DNA of 64,000 bases from Candidatus Competibacteraceae bacterium (lineage in GTDB: Bacteria > Pseudomonadota > Gammaproteobacteria > Competibacterales > Competibacteraceae). The notes under the pieces are model-generated. The model had not been told where the DNA came from and ran no database searches. It saw only the letters and a program-made list of their open reading frames with translations. Shown here in pieces: positions 38,221-49,230 of this stretch. Both the position numbers and the translations under genes were made by a program. Numbering within the stretch: the stretch's first letter is position 1; each line of letters starts with the position of its first letter. The stretch covers positions 1,116,001 to 1,180,000 of the forward strand of contig CP065007.1 in NCBI GenBank assembly GCA_016699715.1, given 5' to 3'.

Positions 38221-39674
38221 GCGGCGCGGATCTCGGTCTCGTGGCGATGGCCGTGCTGCTGGGCGTTCCGGCCGGCTCGGCGCTGCTGCTGGTGCTGGTG
38301 TCCGGCTACCGGCTCGGCGCCAGGCTGAATGTCGGCGCGGCGCTGCTGTGCCTGCTGGCCGCCGCCACCCTGTTCCAGGCGCGGCCGGAGGCCAATCTCT
38401 ATCTGCGGGTGGACGACTTCAACATCTATCTGATCGCGCTGAACAACTGGGTCAGCTTCACCACCAGCGTGTTCAGTGCCGGCTACATCGCCCACGAACT
38501 GGAAACCGGCCGGTTGACCCCGGCGTATCTGCGCTTTTATCACGCCATGTATCAGGCGCTGCTGTTCGCCATGAACCTGGCGCTGCTCGCCAACAACATC
38601 GGGTTGCTGTGGGTGGCGATCGAACTGGCGACGCTGGTCACGGTGCTGATGGTCGGTCTCTACCGGACCCATGCCGCGCTGGAAGCCGCCTGGAAGTATT
38701 TCATTCTGGGTAGCCTCGGCATCGCCCTGGCGCTGTTCGGCACCATCCTGGTGTATCTGGCGGCGCAACCGGTGATCGGGCAGGGGCTGCCGGCCATGGC
38801 CTGGGACCGGCTGCTGGCCCGCGCCGACGCCTTCGATCCGGCGCTGCTCAACCTGGCCTTCGTGTTTTTGCTGCTCGGTTACGGCACCAAGGCCGGTCTG
38901 GTGCCGCTGCACGCCTGGCTGCCGGACGCGCACGCCGAAGGCCCCACGCCGATCTCGGCGGTGCTGTCCGGTTTGCTGCTGAACGTGGCGCTGTATGCGG
39001 TGCTGCGCTTCAAGATGCTGATGAGCGCCAATCCGTCCGCGCTGGCGCCGGGGCCGCTGATGGTCATTCTGGGGCTGCTGTCCCTGCTGTTCGCCGGCTT
39101 GATGCTCTATCGCCGGGGCGACATCAAACGCTTGTTCGCTTATTCCTCCATCGAACACATGGGCATCATCACCTTCGCCTTCGGCATGGGCGGGCCGCTG
39201 GCCAACTTCGCCGGGCTGCTGCACATGACCCTGCACAGCCTGACCAAATCGGCGATTTTCTTCACCGTGGGCCATATTTCCCAAGTCAAGGGTACCCAGC
39301 GGATCTCCACTATTCGCGGTTTGACCGTCACCCATCCGACCCTCGGCTGGGGGCTGGTGGCGGGCGTGATCGCCATCGCCGGGATGCCGCCGTTCGGGGT
39401 GTTCATGAGCGAGTTCCTGGTGGTCAGTTCCACCTTCGCCCGCCAGCCGCTGCTGGCGTTGCCGCTGGTGGTGGGGTTGCTGCTGGCCTTCGGCACCCTG
39501 CTGTGGCGGTTGCACAGCGTGGCGTTCGGCCAGCCGGACAGTACCGCCGTTGTGCCGGTGCGAGCCAGTACCCTGCCGACGACGGTGCATCTGGGGCTGG
39601 TATTGGTCGCCGGGTTCTGGCTACCCGAACCGCTGGTGGCCTGGTTCCGCCATGTCGCGGTCCTGTTGGGTTGA
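38217..39674 (+). CDS. hyfF: Hydrogenase-4 component F-like antiporter subunit
   Basis: 485 residues. It is the second antiporter-like subunit: WVAIELATLVTVLMVGLYRT with Glu, then GYGTKAGLVPLHAWLPDAHAEGPTPIS, then GDIKRLFAYSSIEHMGIITFA and LHSLTKSAIFFTVGH. E. coli HyfF is 526 residues. E. coli also has HyfD, a third such subunit, which is absent here. Confidence 0.9.
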   Translation: MSGADLGLVAMAVLLGVPAGSALLLVLVSGYRLGARLNVGAALLCLLAAATLFQARPEANLYLRVDDFNIYLIALNNWVSFTTSVFSAGYIAHELETGRLTPAYLRFYHAMYQALLFAMNLALLANNIGLLWVAIELATLVTVLMVGLYRTHAALEAAWKYFILGSLGIALALFGTILVYLAAQPVIGQGLPAMAWDRLLARADAFDPALLNLAFVFLLLGYGTKAGLVPLHAWLPDAHAEGPTPISAVLSGLLLNVALYAVLRFKMLMSANPSALAPGPLMVILGLLSLLFAGLMLYRRGDIKRLFAYSSIEHMGIITFAFGMGGPLANFAGLLHMTLHSLTKSAIFFTVGHISQVKGTQRISTIRGLTVTHPTLGWGLVAGVIAIAGMPPFGVFMSEFLVVSSTFARQPLLALPLVVGLLLAFGTLLWRLHSVAFGQPDSTAVVPVRASTLPTTVHLGLVLVAGFWLPEPLVAWFRHVAVLLG

Positions 39675-39684
39675 GGGCGATAGG

Positions 39685-41217
39685 ATGAAAGCGACGAACG
39701 CCAATCCCGCCTTGCTCGCCGTGCTGGGCGCCGGCCAGCCGGTCACCGGGCATCGGCCCTGGCCCCGGTTTTTGGTGAGCGCCGAAACCTGGAACACGCT
39801 GCTGGCCGGACTGGCGAACGGTAGCTGGAGCCTGCTCGGATTATGGGCCGAACCCGGTGTGGCGCATCTGGCGGCCTATGAGTTCGAAACCGGTACGCCG
39901 GGTGTCGCCAGCCTGCCCTGTCCGGCCGGCGAGTTCCCCTCGGTGGGGCGTCTGCATCCACCGGCGCAACGGCTGGAACGGGCCATCACCGATCTGGTCG
40001 GTTTACAGCCGGCCGCCGGCCCCGATCTTCGTCCCTGGCTGGATCACGGCCGCTGGCCGCTGCGCCATCCCCTGGGTGCCGCAACCGCGCCGACCGAAGC
40101 GATGCCACCTTATCCGTTTCTGCCGGCGGAGGGCGAAAGCCTGCACCAGATTCCGGTGGGGCCGGTACACGCCGGCATCATCGAACCCGGTCATTTCCGC
40201 TTCACCGCCAACGGCGAGGCCGTGGTCCGGCTGGAAGAGCGGCTGGGCTATGTTCACAAGGGTATCGAGAGCCTGCTGAACGGCGCGTCGCTGGAGCGGG
40301 CGGCGCGGCTGGTGGGGCGGGTGTCGGGCGACAGCACGGTGGCCTATGCCTGGGCCTTCGCCCGGGCGGTCGAGGCGGCGACGGAAACGGAGATTCCCGC
40401 GCGCGCGCACTGGCTGCGCGCGCTGATGGCCGAGCTGGAGCGGCTGGCCAATCACTGCGGCGACATCGGCGCGATCTGCAATGACGCCGCCTTCGCCTTG
40501 ATGTTGGCCCATTGCGCGGTGTTGCGCGAGCGGGTGCTCCGCGCCAGCGCCGCCTGCTTCGGTCATCGTCTGCTGATGGATTGCGTGATTCCGGGCGGTG
40601 TGGCCGTCGATTTGCCGGCGGATGGCGTACCGATCTTGCGAGCCCTGCTGGCCGAAATGCGCCGCGCGTTTCCACCCCTGGTCGAGTTATACGACAACAC
40701 CGCCTCGCTGCAAGACCGCACCGCCAATACCGGGACGCTCAATCCGACGCTGGTCCAGCAGTTCGGTTGCGGCGGGGTGATCGGCCGCGCCGCCGGCCGC
40801 GCCTTCGACGCCCGCCGCCAGCCGGGTTACCCGCCCTACGATCAGCTTGAGTTCGAGGTGCCGGTGCGGCGCGACAGCGATGTTAACGCCCGGGTGTGGA
40901 TTCGCATCCGCGAGGTGGAACAGAGTCTGACCCTGATTGAGCAAATTCTGGCGCGCTGGCCGCCGGGTCCGGTGCGTGGGGCACTGAACCAGCCCGGCCG
41001 GTTGGTCGAGGGCATGGCGCTGGTCGAGGGCTTTCGCGGTGACATCCTGATCTGGTTGCGCTTGGCCGCCGACGGCACGGTGGCGCGCTGCCATCCGCGC
41101 GATCCCTCCTGGTTGCAGTGGCCGCTGCTGGAAGCCGCCATCGAAGGCGATATCGTGGCGGATTTTCCCTTGTGCAACAAATCCTTCAACTGCTCGTATT
41201 CGGGCCACGATCTTTAG
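39685..41217 (+). CDS. HyfG-like large subunit without the Ni-Fe cysteine motifs
   Basis: 510 residues. The N-terminus (to about 150) resembles the NuoC/30-kDa part and the rest the NuoD/hydrogenase large subunit, joined as in HycE/HyfG. Active hydrogenases have RxCGxC near 212-217; here the sequence is RVSGDS. The second pair, DPCxxC near the C-terminus, is replaced by FNCSYSGHDL. With three or more nickel ligands missing it cannot carry a NiFe centre. It therefore belongs with the energy-converting hydrogenase-related (Ehr) proteins. No hydrogenase maturation gene and no C-terminal processing site are visible. Its electron donor and acceptor are unknown. Confidence 0.88.
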   Translation: MKATNANPALLAVLGAGQPVTGHRPWPRFLVSAETWNTLLAGLANGSWSLLGLWAEPGVAHLAAYEFETGTPGVASLPCPAGEFPSVGRLHPPAQRLERAITDLVGLQPAAGPDLRPWLDHGRWPLRHPLGAATAPTEAMPPYPFLPAEGESLHQIPVGPVHAGIIEPGHFRFTANGEAVVRLEERLGYVHKGIESLLNGASLERAARLVGRVSGDSTVAYAWAFARAVEAATETEIPARAHWLRALMAELERLANHCGDIGAICNDAAFALMLAHCAVLRERVLRASAACFGHRLLMDCVIPGGVAVDLPADGVPILRALLAEMRRAFPPLVELYDNTASLQDRTANTGTLNPTLVQQFGCGGVIGRAAGRAFDARRQPGYPPYDQLEFEVPVRRDSDVNARVWIRIREVEQSLTLIEQILARWPPGPVRGALNQPGRLVEGMALVEGFRGDILIWLRLAADGTVARCHPRDPSWLQWPLLEAAIEGDIVADFPLCNKSFNCSYSGHDL

Positions 41218-41227
41218 GCGCTCCATC

Positions 41228-41740
41228 ATGCGCAAGCTGCTGTTGCAAAATGGGTGGCGGTCGCCGCTGACTCTTCCCGCTCCGGCCCCTTCCGAACAGG
41301 CCCTGGCCGAACTGGGCGCGAAGGTCGATCAGGCCGCCCGCCGACGCCTCGGCCGCAGTCTGGCGATCCGCGAGGTGGACGCCGGTTCCTGTAACGGCTG
41401 CGAGTTGGAGATCCACGCGCTGAACAATGCTTTTTACGACCTGGAACGCTTCGGTTTCCATTTTGTCGCCTCGCCGCGCCATGCCGATGTGTTGCTGGTG
41501 ACCGGACCGGTGACGGTCAACATGCGCGAGGCGCTGGAGCGCACTTATGCCGCCACGCCCGATCCGAAATGGGTGGTCGCGGTGGGTGATTGCGGGCGGG
41601 ACGGCGGGGTGTTCGCCGGCGGCTACGCCTGCGTCGGCGGAGTGGCCGAAGTGATTCCGGTCGATCTGCACATTCCCGGCTGTCCGCCGACTCCTCTGCA
41701 ATTGCTCGAAGGCTTGCTGGCGTTGTTGCGGATCCAATGA
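41228..41740 (+). CDS. HyfI/NuoB-like small subunit
   Basis: 170 residues. It carries the cysteines for the N2-type 4Fe-4S cluster: SCNGCELEIHAL, VGDCGRDGGVF and IPGCPPTPLQLLEGLLALL. All four ligands are kept, in contrast to the nickel site of its partner. This suggests electrons still reach this cluster. It ends the hyf-like operon. Separate ferredoxin-like HyfA and HyfH genes, present in E. coli, are absent from this cluster. Confidence 0.9.
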   Translation: MRKLLLQNGWRSPLTLPAPAPSEQALAELGAKVDQAARRRLGRSLAIREVDAGSCNGCELEIHALNNAFYDLERFGFHFVASPRHADVLLVTGPVTVNMREALERTYAATPDPKWVVAVGDCGRDGGVFAGGYACVGGVAEVIPVDLHIPGCPPTPLQLLEGLLALLRIQ

Positions 41741-41902
41741 TTTTCCTGGGTAGTCCCGCTCATCGAGCGACGGGAAGCTGCCTTTGAAAAACGGTGGGGC
41801 CGACGCGGTCTTGGAGACCGTGTCGGTCCGGTATCCGATGAAGCGTCCATATTCCAGGACCGCCATTTTCCGCTCGTGTGCTACTCCATCGAGGTTATCT
41901 GT

Positions 41903-42142
41903 ATGACCATTACCATTGCTGAATTGGAAAACTTCAAAAACTCCGTGGTGTTCTTAAACCAGCTCAGATCCATGCCGCTTGAAGTCATCGAGTTCCATTT
42001 GGAGAACGAGTATGGGTATATCATCGATAAATCTTCATCAATTGCAAAAAAAACGGCTGCTATTCAAACAGATCATTCGATAGATGGGGAGATGGCCCAG
42101 GGTTGCGGACAGTCGTTCGAGCAGCATCGGGAGGCCAAATAG
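41903..42142 (+). CDS. Small hypothetical protein before the SulP gene
   Basis: 79 residues from ATG 41903, GAGG upstream. MTITIAELENFKNSVVFLNQ, then PLEVIEFHLENEYGYIIDKS is a soluble, AT-richer sequence than its neighbours, ending 5 bases before the SulP start. I do not recognise a family. The different composition suggests a foreign origin or relaxed selection. The tight spacing suggests co-transcription with the transporter. Confidence 0.45.
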   Translation: MTITIAELENFKNSVVFLNQLRSMPLEVIEFHLENEYGYIIDKSSSIAKKTAAIQTDHSIDGEMAQGCGQSFEQHREAK

Positions 42143-42147
42143 CGTTC

Positions 42148-43923
42148 ATGAAACCTGACTCACGGCATCCCTTATATCTGCCTTTTGGCACCGCGCTGCG
42201 CGACAAGCTGCGCGGGGGCTACAACCTCAACAAGCTGCAAGCCGACCTGCTGGCCGGCATTACCGTCGGCATTGTCGCGGTGCCGCTGTCGATGGCGTTG
42301 GCAATCGGCAGCGGAGTGCCGCCGCAGTATGGTTTATATACCGCCATCGTCGCCGGGCTGCTGATCGCCCTGACCGGCGGTTCCCGCTACAGCGTGTCCG
42401 GGCCGACCGCCGCCTTCATCGTCATCCTGCATCCCATCGCCGAAAAATATGGCCTTGGTGGGTTGGTCACCGCCAGTTGCATGGCCGGTATCATACTGAT
42501 CGGCATGGGCATGGGGCGGATGGGCAAGCTGATCCAGTTCATTCCCTATCCGGTGACCACCGGTTTCACCGCCGGCATCGCGGTGGTGATCGCCAGCCTG
42601 CAATTCAAGGATTTCTTCGGCTTGCAACTGGCTGTCCAGCCCGAACATTTCGTGGAACGGCTGTGGTTGGTGGGGCAGGCGCTGCCCGGTTTGCACCCGC
42701 CGGATTTGCTGATCGGCGCGTTGACCTTGGTCCTGCTGATCCTCTGGCCGCGCCTGAAAACCGGCTTGCCGGCACCGCTGGCCGGTATGGCGATCGCCAC
42801 CGTACTGGCTTGGCTGCTCGGTCGAACCGTGGACGGTTTCGAAGTCGCCACCATCGCATCGCGCTTCAGCTATACGTTGGGCGGAGAGACCTTGCCGGGT
42901 ATTCCGCCGTTCCTGCCGAGCTTCGGGCTGCCGTGGCAACTGCCCGGTCCGGACGGAGCAGTGTTGGGGTTGTCGCTGGGATTGATCAAGGATCTGCTGG
43001 GGCCGGCGATGGCGATCGCCCTGCTGGGCGCTATCGAGTCACTGCTGTGCGCGGTGGTGGCCGACGGCATGACCGGGACCAAGCACGATCCCGACGCTGA
43101 ACTGATCGGGCAGGGCATCGGCAACGTCGTGGCGCCGTTTTTCGGCGGCATTGCCGCGACCGGCGCGCTGGCCCGCACCGCCGCCAACATCCGCGCCGGC
43201 GCCCGAGGTCCGCTGGCCGCCGTCTTTCACGCCTTGTTCGTGTTGCTGGTCTTGCTGGCACTGGCGCCGCTGCTGGGTTATCTGCCCATGGCCGCGCTGG
43301 CCGCCTTGCTGCTGCTGGTGGCCTGGAACATGAGCGAACTCAAGCACTTTCGTCATATTATTCAGGTGGCGCCTGGTAGCGATATCCTGGTCTTGCTGGT
43401 CTGTTTCGGATTGACGGTGCTGTTCGATATGGTGGTCGCCATCAGCATCGGCGTGGTGCTGGCCGCGCTGCTGTTCATGAACCGCATGGCGGCCTTGACG
43501 GGCGGCAAGCATGTGGAGGCCGATCATCCTCATCTGGAAAGTCCGCTGCCGGACGGTGTGCGCTTATACGAAGTCTCCGGTTCGCTCTTCTTCGGCGCGG
43601 CGGAAAAGGCGATGAGCGCCTTGCACGATATCGGGGTCCGGCCGCGAGCGGTCATCATCGATATCGAAGCCGTGACGGTCATGGATGTGTCGGGATTGGT
43701 GGCGTTGGATTCGGCCATCGAGCGGCTGCGGGGTGACGGTGTCTTGGTGGCGGTGGCGGGCGTGCATGGCCAGCCGGCACTGCTGATGCGTCGCGCCGGG
43801 CTGCACAACATTCCCGGCAAATTGTTACTGTCGTCCAGCTTGCCGCAGGCGCTGGCGCGAGTGCGGCATTATTTGGGTGAAACCGCGACCAACCGGCCCT
43901 TGCTGACCGAGCAGATCTCCTGA
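42148..43923 (+). CDS. SulP-family anion transporter with STAS domain
   Basis: 591 residues from ATG 42148 with GGGAGG upstream. It has about 14 membrane helices starting AGITVGIVAVPLSMALAIGSG, the conserved YSVSGPTAAF and ATGALARTAANIRAGARGP segments, then a STAS domain from about 465 (FFGAAEKAMSAL, IDIEAVTVMDVSGLVALDSA). SulP carriers take sulfate, bicarbonate, or C4-dicarboxylates (DauA type). The substrate cannot be told from sequence. It directly follows the Ehr-like operon, and bicarbonate import coupled to an ion-pumping complex is one testable idea. Confidence 0.9.
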   Translation: MKPDSRHPLYLPFGTALRDKLRGGYNLNKLQADLLAGITVGIVAVPLSMALAIGSGVPPQYGLYTAIVAGLLIALTGGSRYSVSGPTAAFIVILHPIAEKYGLGGLVTASCMAGIILIGMGMGRMGKLIQFIPYPVTTGFTAGIAVVIASLQFKDFFGLQLAVQPEHFVERLWLVGQALPGLHPPDLLIGALTLVLLILWPRLKTGLPAPLAGMAIATVLAWLLGRTVDGFEVATIASRFSYTLGGETLPGIPPFLPSFGLPWQLPGPDGAVLGLSLGLIKDLLGPAMAIALLGAIESLLCAVVADGMTGTKHDPDAELIGQGIGNVVAPFFGGIAATGALARTAANIRAGARGPLAAVFHALFVLLVLLALAPLLGYLPMAALAALLLLVAWNMSELKHFRHIIQVAPGSDILVLLVCFGLTVLFDMVVAISIGVVLAALLFMNRMAALTGGKHVEADHPHLESPLPDGVRLYEVSGSLFFGAAEKAMSALHDIGVRPRAVIIDIEAVTVMDVSGLVALDSAIERLRGDGVLVAVAGVHGQPALLMRRAGLHNIPGKLLLSSSLPQALARVRHYLGETATNRPLLTEQIS

Positions 43924-44017
43924 ACGGCTGGGAGACGCCTGCTCGTGGGTCGGATGCTGTCCAACCGGCGTTGCGACTCTCGCCGCGAAGGCCAAGATTT
44001 CGGTCAATTAGGCGGGT

Positions 44018-44093
44018 GGGCCATCAGGACTTTCGCCGCCTTGTCGCTTGACGGAACGACAGGCCGAGCGAAAGTCCCGAATTGAGATGGCCC
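44018..44093. terminator. Long nested hairpin between convergent genes
   Basis: GGGCCATC (44018-44025) plus GGACTTTCGC (44027-44036) pair with GCGAAAGTCC (44068-44077) plus GATGGCCC (44086-44093). A further inner stem pairs GCCTTGTCG (44038-44046) with CGACAGGC (44057-44064). TGTTTTA follows. It sits between the SulP gene and convergent maeB and could terminate both. Confidence 0.65.
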
Positions 44094-44102
44094 TGTTTTA
44101 GA

Positions 44103-46388
<2,286 letters not shown>

Positions 46389-46669
46389 GGGGGTTCGAGC
46401 GATTCCTGGTGAGGTGATGGTGAGGCGAGGTTCCGGATTCTCTGGAAAGGCAGAGAGCGGGATGCATTCTAGCAATTTTCGTGCCTAGTAAAGCGGTTGA
46501 GCTGATTGATCCAAAATTTCTGGCCGGTGGCTTGGTGGTTGTCGGCCCACCGTCGGCCAATCCAACGCAAGCGCTGGCACGGTGCGGTATGATTTGAGTG
46601 AAGTCTGATCGACTGGTTCTTGCTGGCCGAGCAGATCGTCTGAAAATCGCTTGAAGAGGAGATCCGCCG

Positions 46670-47497
46670 ATGCTGGTGTTGCCCGACGATTTCGAACCCG
46701 GTCTGGTTCGCTCGCCGGTTGCCAGAGAAGCCGGCTGGTGGTTTGTGTTCGGAGGCAGCGAACTGCTGGTGCGATCCGACGGAGCCGAGGCCGAGCTGCC
46801 GATGGCGGTGGACTGGCCGTTTGCGGGTTGGCCGGTGCTGCGCCGCTTGTATCTGGGAACGCTGCGCGGCCGGCCCTGCCATGCCGTCGAGGTGGCGGAG
46901 GTGTCCCCGCCGCCGGGGATGGCGTTCGAAGGCTTGCGCGGTTTGTGGTCGCGGCTGGACGAGACCCTGTTGGGGGTGGCCGGTCACGCCCTACAGTTGA
47001 TCGAATGGGACCGCACGCACCAATATTGCGGTCGTTGCGGCACGGCCACCCAGCGGCGTGACGACGAACGCGCCCGATGCTGCGCGGCTTGTGGGCTGGC
47101 CGCCTATCCGCGGTTGTCGCCGGTGGTGATGGTGCGCGTCAGTCGGGGACGCGAGATCCTGCTGGCTCGCGCGCCGCGCTTCCTGCCGGGGGTATACAGC
47201 GTGTTGGCGGGTTTTGTCGAAGCCGGCGAGACGCTGGAGCAGGCCCTCCACCGGGAGGTGGCGGAAGAGGTGGGCATTCGGGTCAGGAACCTGCGCTATT
47301 TCGCCAGTCAATCCTGGCCGTTTCCGCATTCCTTTATGATGGCCTTCACCGCCGACCATGCCGAAGGCGAGCCGCGGGCCGACGGGCGGGAAATCCTGGA
47401 GGCCCGCTGGTTTGCGCCGGATAATCTGCCGGGCTTGCCCAGCCCGATGAGCATGGCGTGGCGACTGGTCGAAGACTTTGTGACGCGCGCCGGGTAG
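46670..47497 (+). CDS. nudC: NAD(H) pyrophosphatase / NAD-decapping Nudix hydrolase
   Basis: 275 residues from ATG 46670 with AGAGGAGA upstream. The zinc ribbon is YCGRCGTATQ then RCCAACGLAAYPRLSP. The Nudix box is GFVEAGETLEQALHREVAEEVGI and the NudC-specific SQSWPFPHS tail follows. It cleaves NADH and NAD caps on RNA. A 27-base gap links it to the HD gene; the two and the cyclase gene may be one transcript. Confidence 0.93.
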   Translation: MLVLPDDFEPGLVRSPVAREAGWWFVFGGSELLVRSDGAEAELPMAVDWPFAGWPVLRRLYLGTLRGRPCHAVEVAEVSPPPGMAFEGLRGLWSRLDETLLGVAGHALQLIEWDRTHQYCGRCGTATQRRDDERARCCAACGLAAYPRLSPVVMVRVSRGREILLARAPRFLPGVYSVLAGFVEAGETLEQALHREVAEEVGIRVRNLRYFASQSWPFPHSFMMAFTADHAEGEPRADGREILEARWFAPDNLPGLPSPMSMAWRLVEDFVTRAG

Positions 47498-47524
47498 GGC
47501 GCAAGCGACTCTTGGAGGCCCGCG

Positions 47525-48211
47525 ATGTTCGAGCGATCCAGCAAAACCGCCGCCGCGCCGGCGGACAACGATCCGATGCGAGAGCAGGCCCGTTTTGCGG
47601 CTTTGTGGCAGCGGTGTCTGAGCGGCGGCCGCGCGTTGGCGGAAACGGTTCATGCCCGGCTGCTCGAACTCTACGGGGAGCCGCATCGCCGCTATCATAC
47701 CTTGGATCATATCCGGCATTGCCTGGGTGAATTCGACCGGGCGGCGGCGTTGATGGACGACCCCGACGCCGTCGAGATGTCGTTGTGGTTCCACGATGCG
47801 ATTTACCGGTCGGGCGCGGTGGATAACGAACGGCGCAGCGCCGACCTGTTCCGGCAGTGGTCGGAGGGGCATGCGGATGCCGCCTTCCTGCAACGGGTGG
47901 ACGATTTGATCATGGCCACCACCCATCGCGATCCGCCCATCCGGCGGGACGAGCGCTTCGTCGTCGATATCGACCTTTCCAGCTTTGGGTTGCCGTGGGA
48001 GGCATTCGAACGGGATGGCCGCCGGATTCGCGCCGAATGCGCGGAGATCGGCGACGAGACCTATTGTCCAGGCCAGTTGCGCTTTCTGCGGTCCCTGCAA
48101 AACCGGCCGACTTTCTTCCTGACCGAATTTTTCCAGCGGCGTTACGAGCAAATCGCGCGTGACAATATCCGCCGGGTCATTGAAAACTTGCGCGCGCGCG
48201 GTTACGGCTGA
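47525..48211 (+). CDS. HD-domain phosphohydrolase
   Basis: 228 residues. RRYHTLDHIRHCLGEF gives the first metal His, MSLWFHDAIYRSGAVDNERRSADLF gives HD, and IMATTHRD the next His. It matches the predicted metal-dependent HD superfamily hydrolases of about 200-230 residues. The substrate is unknown. RBS TTGGAGG precedes ATG 47525. Confidence 0.85.
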   Translation: MFERSSKTAAAPADNDPMREQARFAALWQRCLSGGRALAETVHARLLELYGEPHRRYHTLDHIRHCLGEFDRAAALMDDPDAVEMSLWFHDAIYRSGAVDNERRSADLFRQWSEGHADAAFLQRVDDLIMATTHRDPPIRRDERFVVDIDLSSFGLPWEAFERDGRRIRAECAEIGDETYCPGQLRFLRSLQNRPTFFLTEFFQRRYEQIARDNIRRVIENLRARGYG

Positions 48212-48244
48212 AACCAGCGTCGGCATTTTCCGGGGGTGCGGGGC

Positions 48245-49195
48245 ATGAAACTGAAATTAGGCAACCTGAGAGCGACGCTGGAGGATCGGGCGGCATCCCA
48301 GCGACAAGTGGCGGCGGCGATCCTGTTCGCCGATATCTGCGGCAGCACCCGATTGTTCGAAAAGCATGGTGACTGGCGGGCACGGCAGATCGAAACGCGG
48401 GTGCTGGAGGTGCTGACCGCGGGCACCGTCGCGCATGACGGCGTGGTGATCAAAACCATCGGCGATGAAATCATGAGCCGGTTTGCGAGCGCGCAACAGG
48501 CGGTGCGCGCCGCCTGCGAGATGCACCGGGTGCTCAAGGAGGATAAGGATCTGGCCGAGTTGAACATCGCCGTCAAGATCGGTCTGCATTACGGGCCGGT
48601 CCTGGTCGAAAAAGGCGACCTGTTCGGCGATGCGGTGAACGTCGCCGCCCGGATGGTTGCCCTGGCCAAGGCCGATCAGATCATCACCACTCGGGAAACC
48701 GTGGCGTGCCTGCCGACCGATTTGGCCCAGATGACGCGCGATCTCGGACGGTCGTGGGTGCGGGGCAAGCAGGACGAGATGGACATCGTCGAGATCATCT
48801 GGCACGACTCCAGCAGCCTGACCCAGATGGCCAGCGGTGGCCAGGAGGAGCTTCGTGGCCTGCTGTTCGCCCGACTGGTACTGGACTATCGCGAACGGAC
48901 CATTGAGGTGGTGCCCGGCTCGCAAACCTTCACCATGGGTCGCGGCGAGCGCAACAATCTGGTGGTGGACCGGGAACTGGTGTCCCGCAGCCACGCCGAT
49001 ATCGAGTTCCGGCAGGGCAAGTTCATTCTGGTGGAGCACAGCACCAACGGCACCTATCTACTGCTGGAAAACGGCGCGCGCTTTTTCGTGCGGCGCGAGG
49101 AGTTCGCCTTGCACGACTGTGGGGTGATTTGTCTGGGGCAGGCGGTCGCCGACGACAATCCCGATCTGATTCACTATCAGTGCGTACATGGGTGA
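48245..49195 (+). CDS. Class III nucleotide cyclase fused to an FHA domain
   Basis: 316 residues from ATG 48245; GTG 48236 is possible. Residues about 20-185 form a class III cyclase catalytic core: ILFADICGSTRLFEKHG has the metal Asp, KTIGDEIMSRF the second Asp region, GDLFGDAVNVAARM the transition-state part. Residues about 220-310 form an FHA domain: FTMGRGERNNLVV, SRSHADIEF, STNGTYLLL, for phospho-threonine binding. The product (cAMP or cGMP) is not predictable. There is no membrane segment, so it is cytosolic and could be recruited by phosphorylation. Confidence 0.9.
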   Translation: MKLKLGNLRATLEDRAASQRQVAAAILFADICGSTRLFEKHGDWRARQIETRVLEVLTAGTVAHDGVVIKTIGDEIMSRFASAQQAVRAACEMHRVLKEDKDLAELNIAVKIGLHYGPVLVEKGDLFGDAVNVAARMVALAKADQIITTRETVACLPTDLAQMTRDLGRSWVRGKQDEMDIVEIIWHDSSSLTQMASGGQEELRGLLFARLVLDYRERTIEVVPGSQTFTMGRGERNNLVVDRELVSRSHADIEFRQGKFILVEHSTNGTYLLLENGARFFVRREEFALHDCGVICLGQAVADDNPDLIHYQCVHG

Positions 49196-49230
49196 TGCGA
49201 CATGTTCGCCGCTATGTTGAAGGGGATAGG

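Noticed and set aside
39685..41740. True hydrogenase-4 annotation for the HyfG/HyfI-like pair
   Set aside because: The large subunit lacks the nickel-binding cysteines and no maturation genes are present, so hydrogenase activity is not supported.
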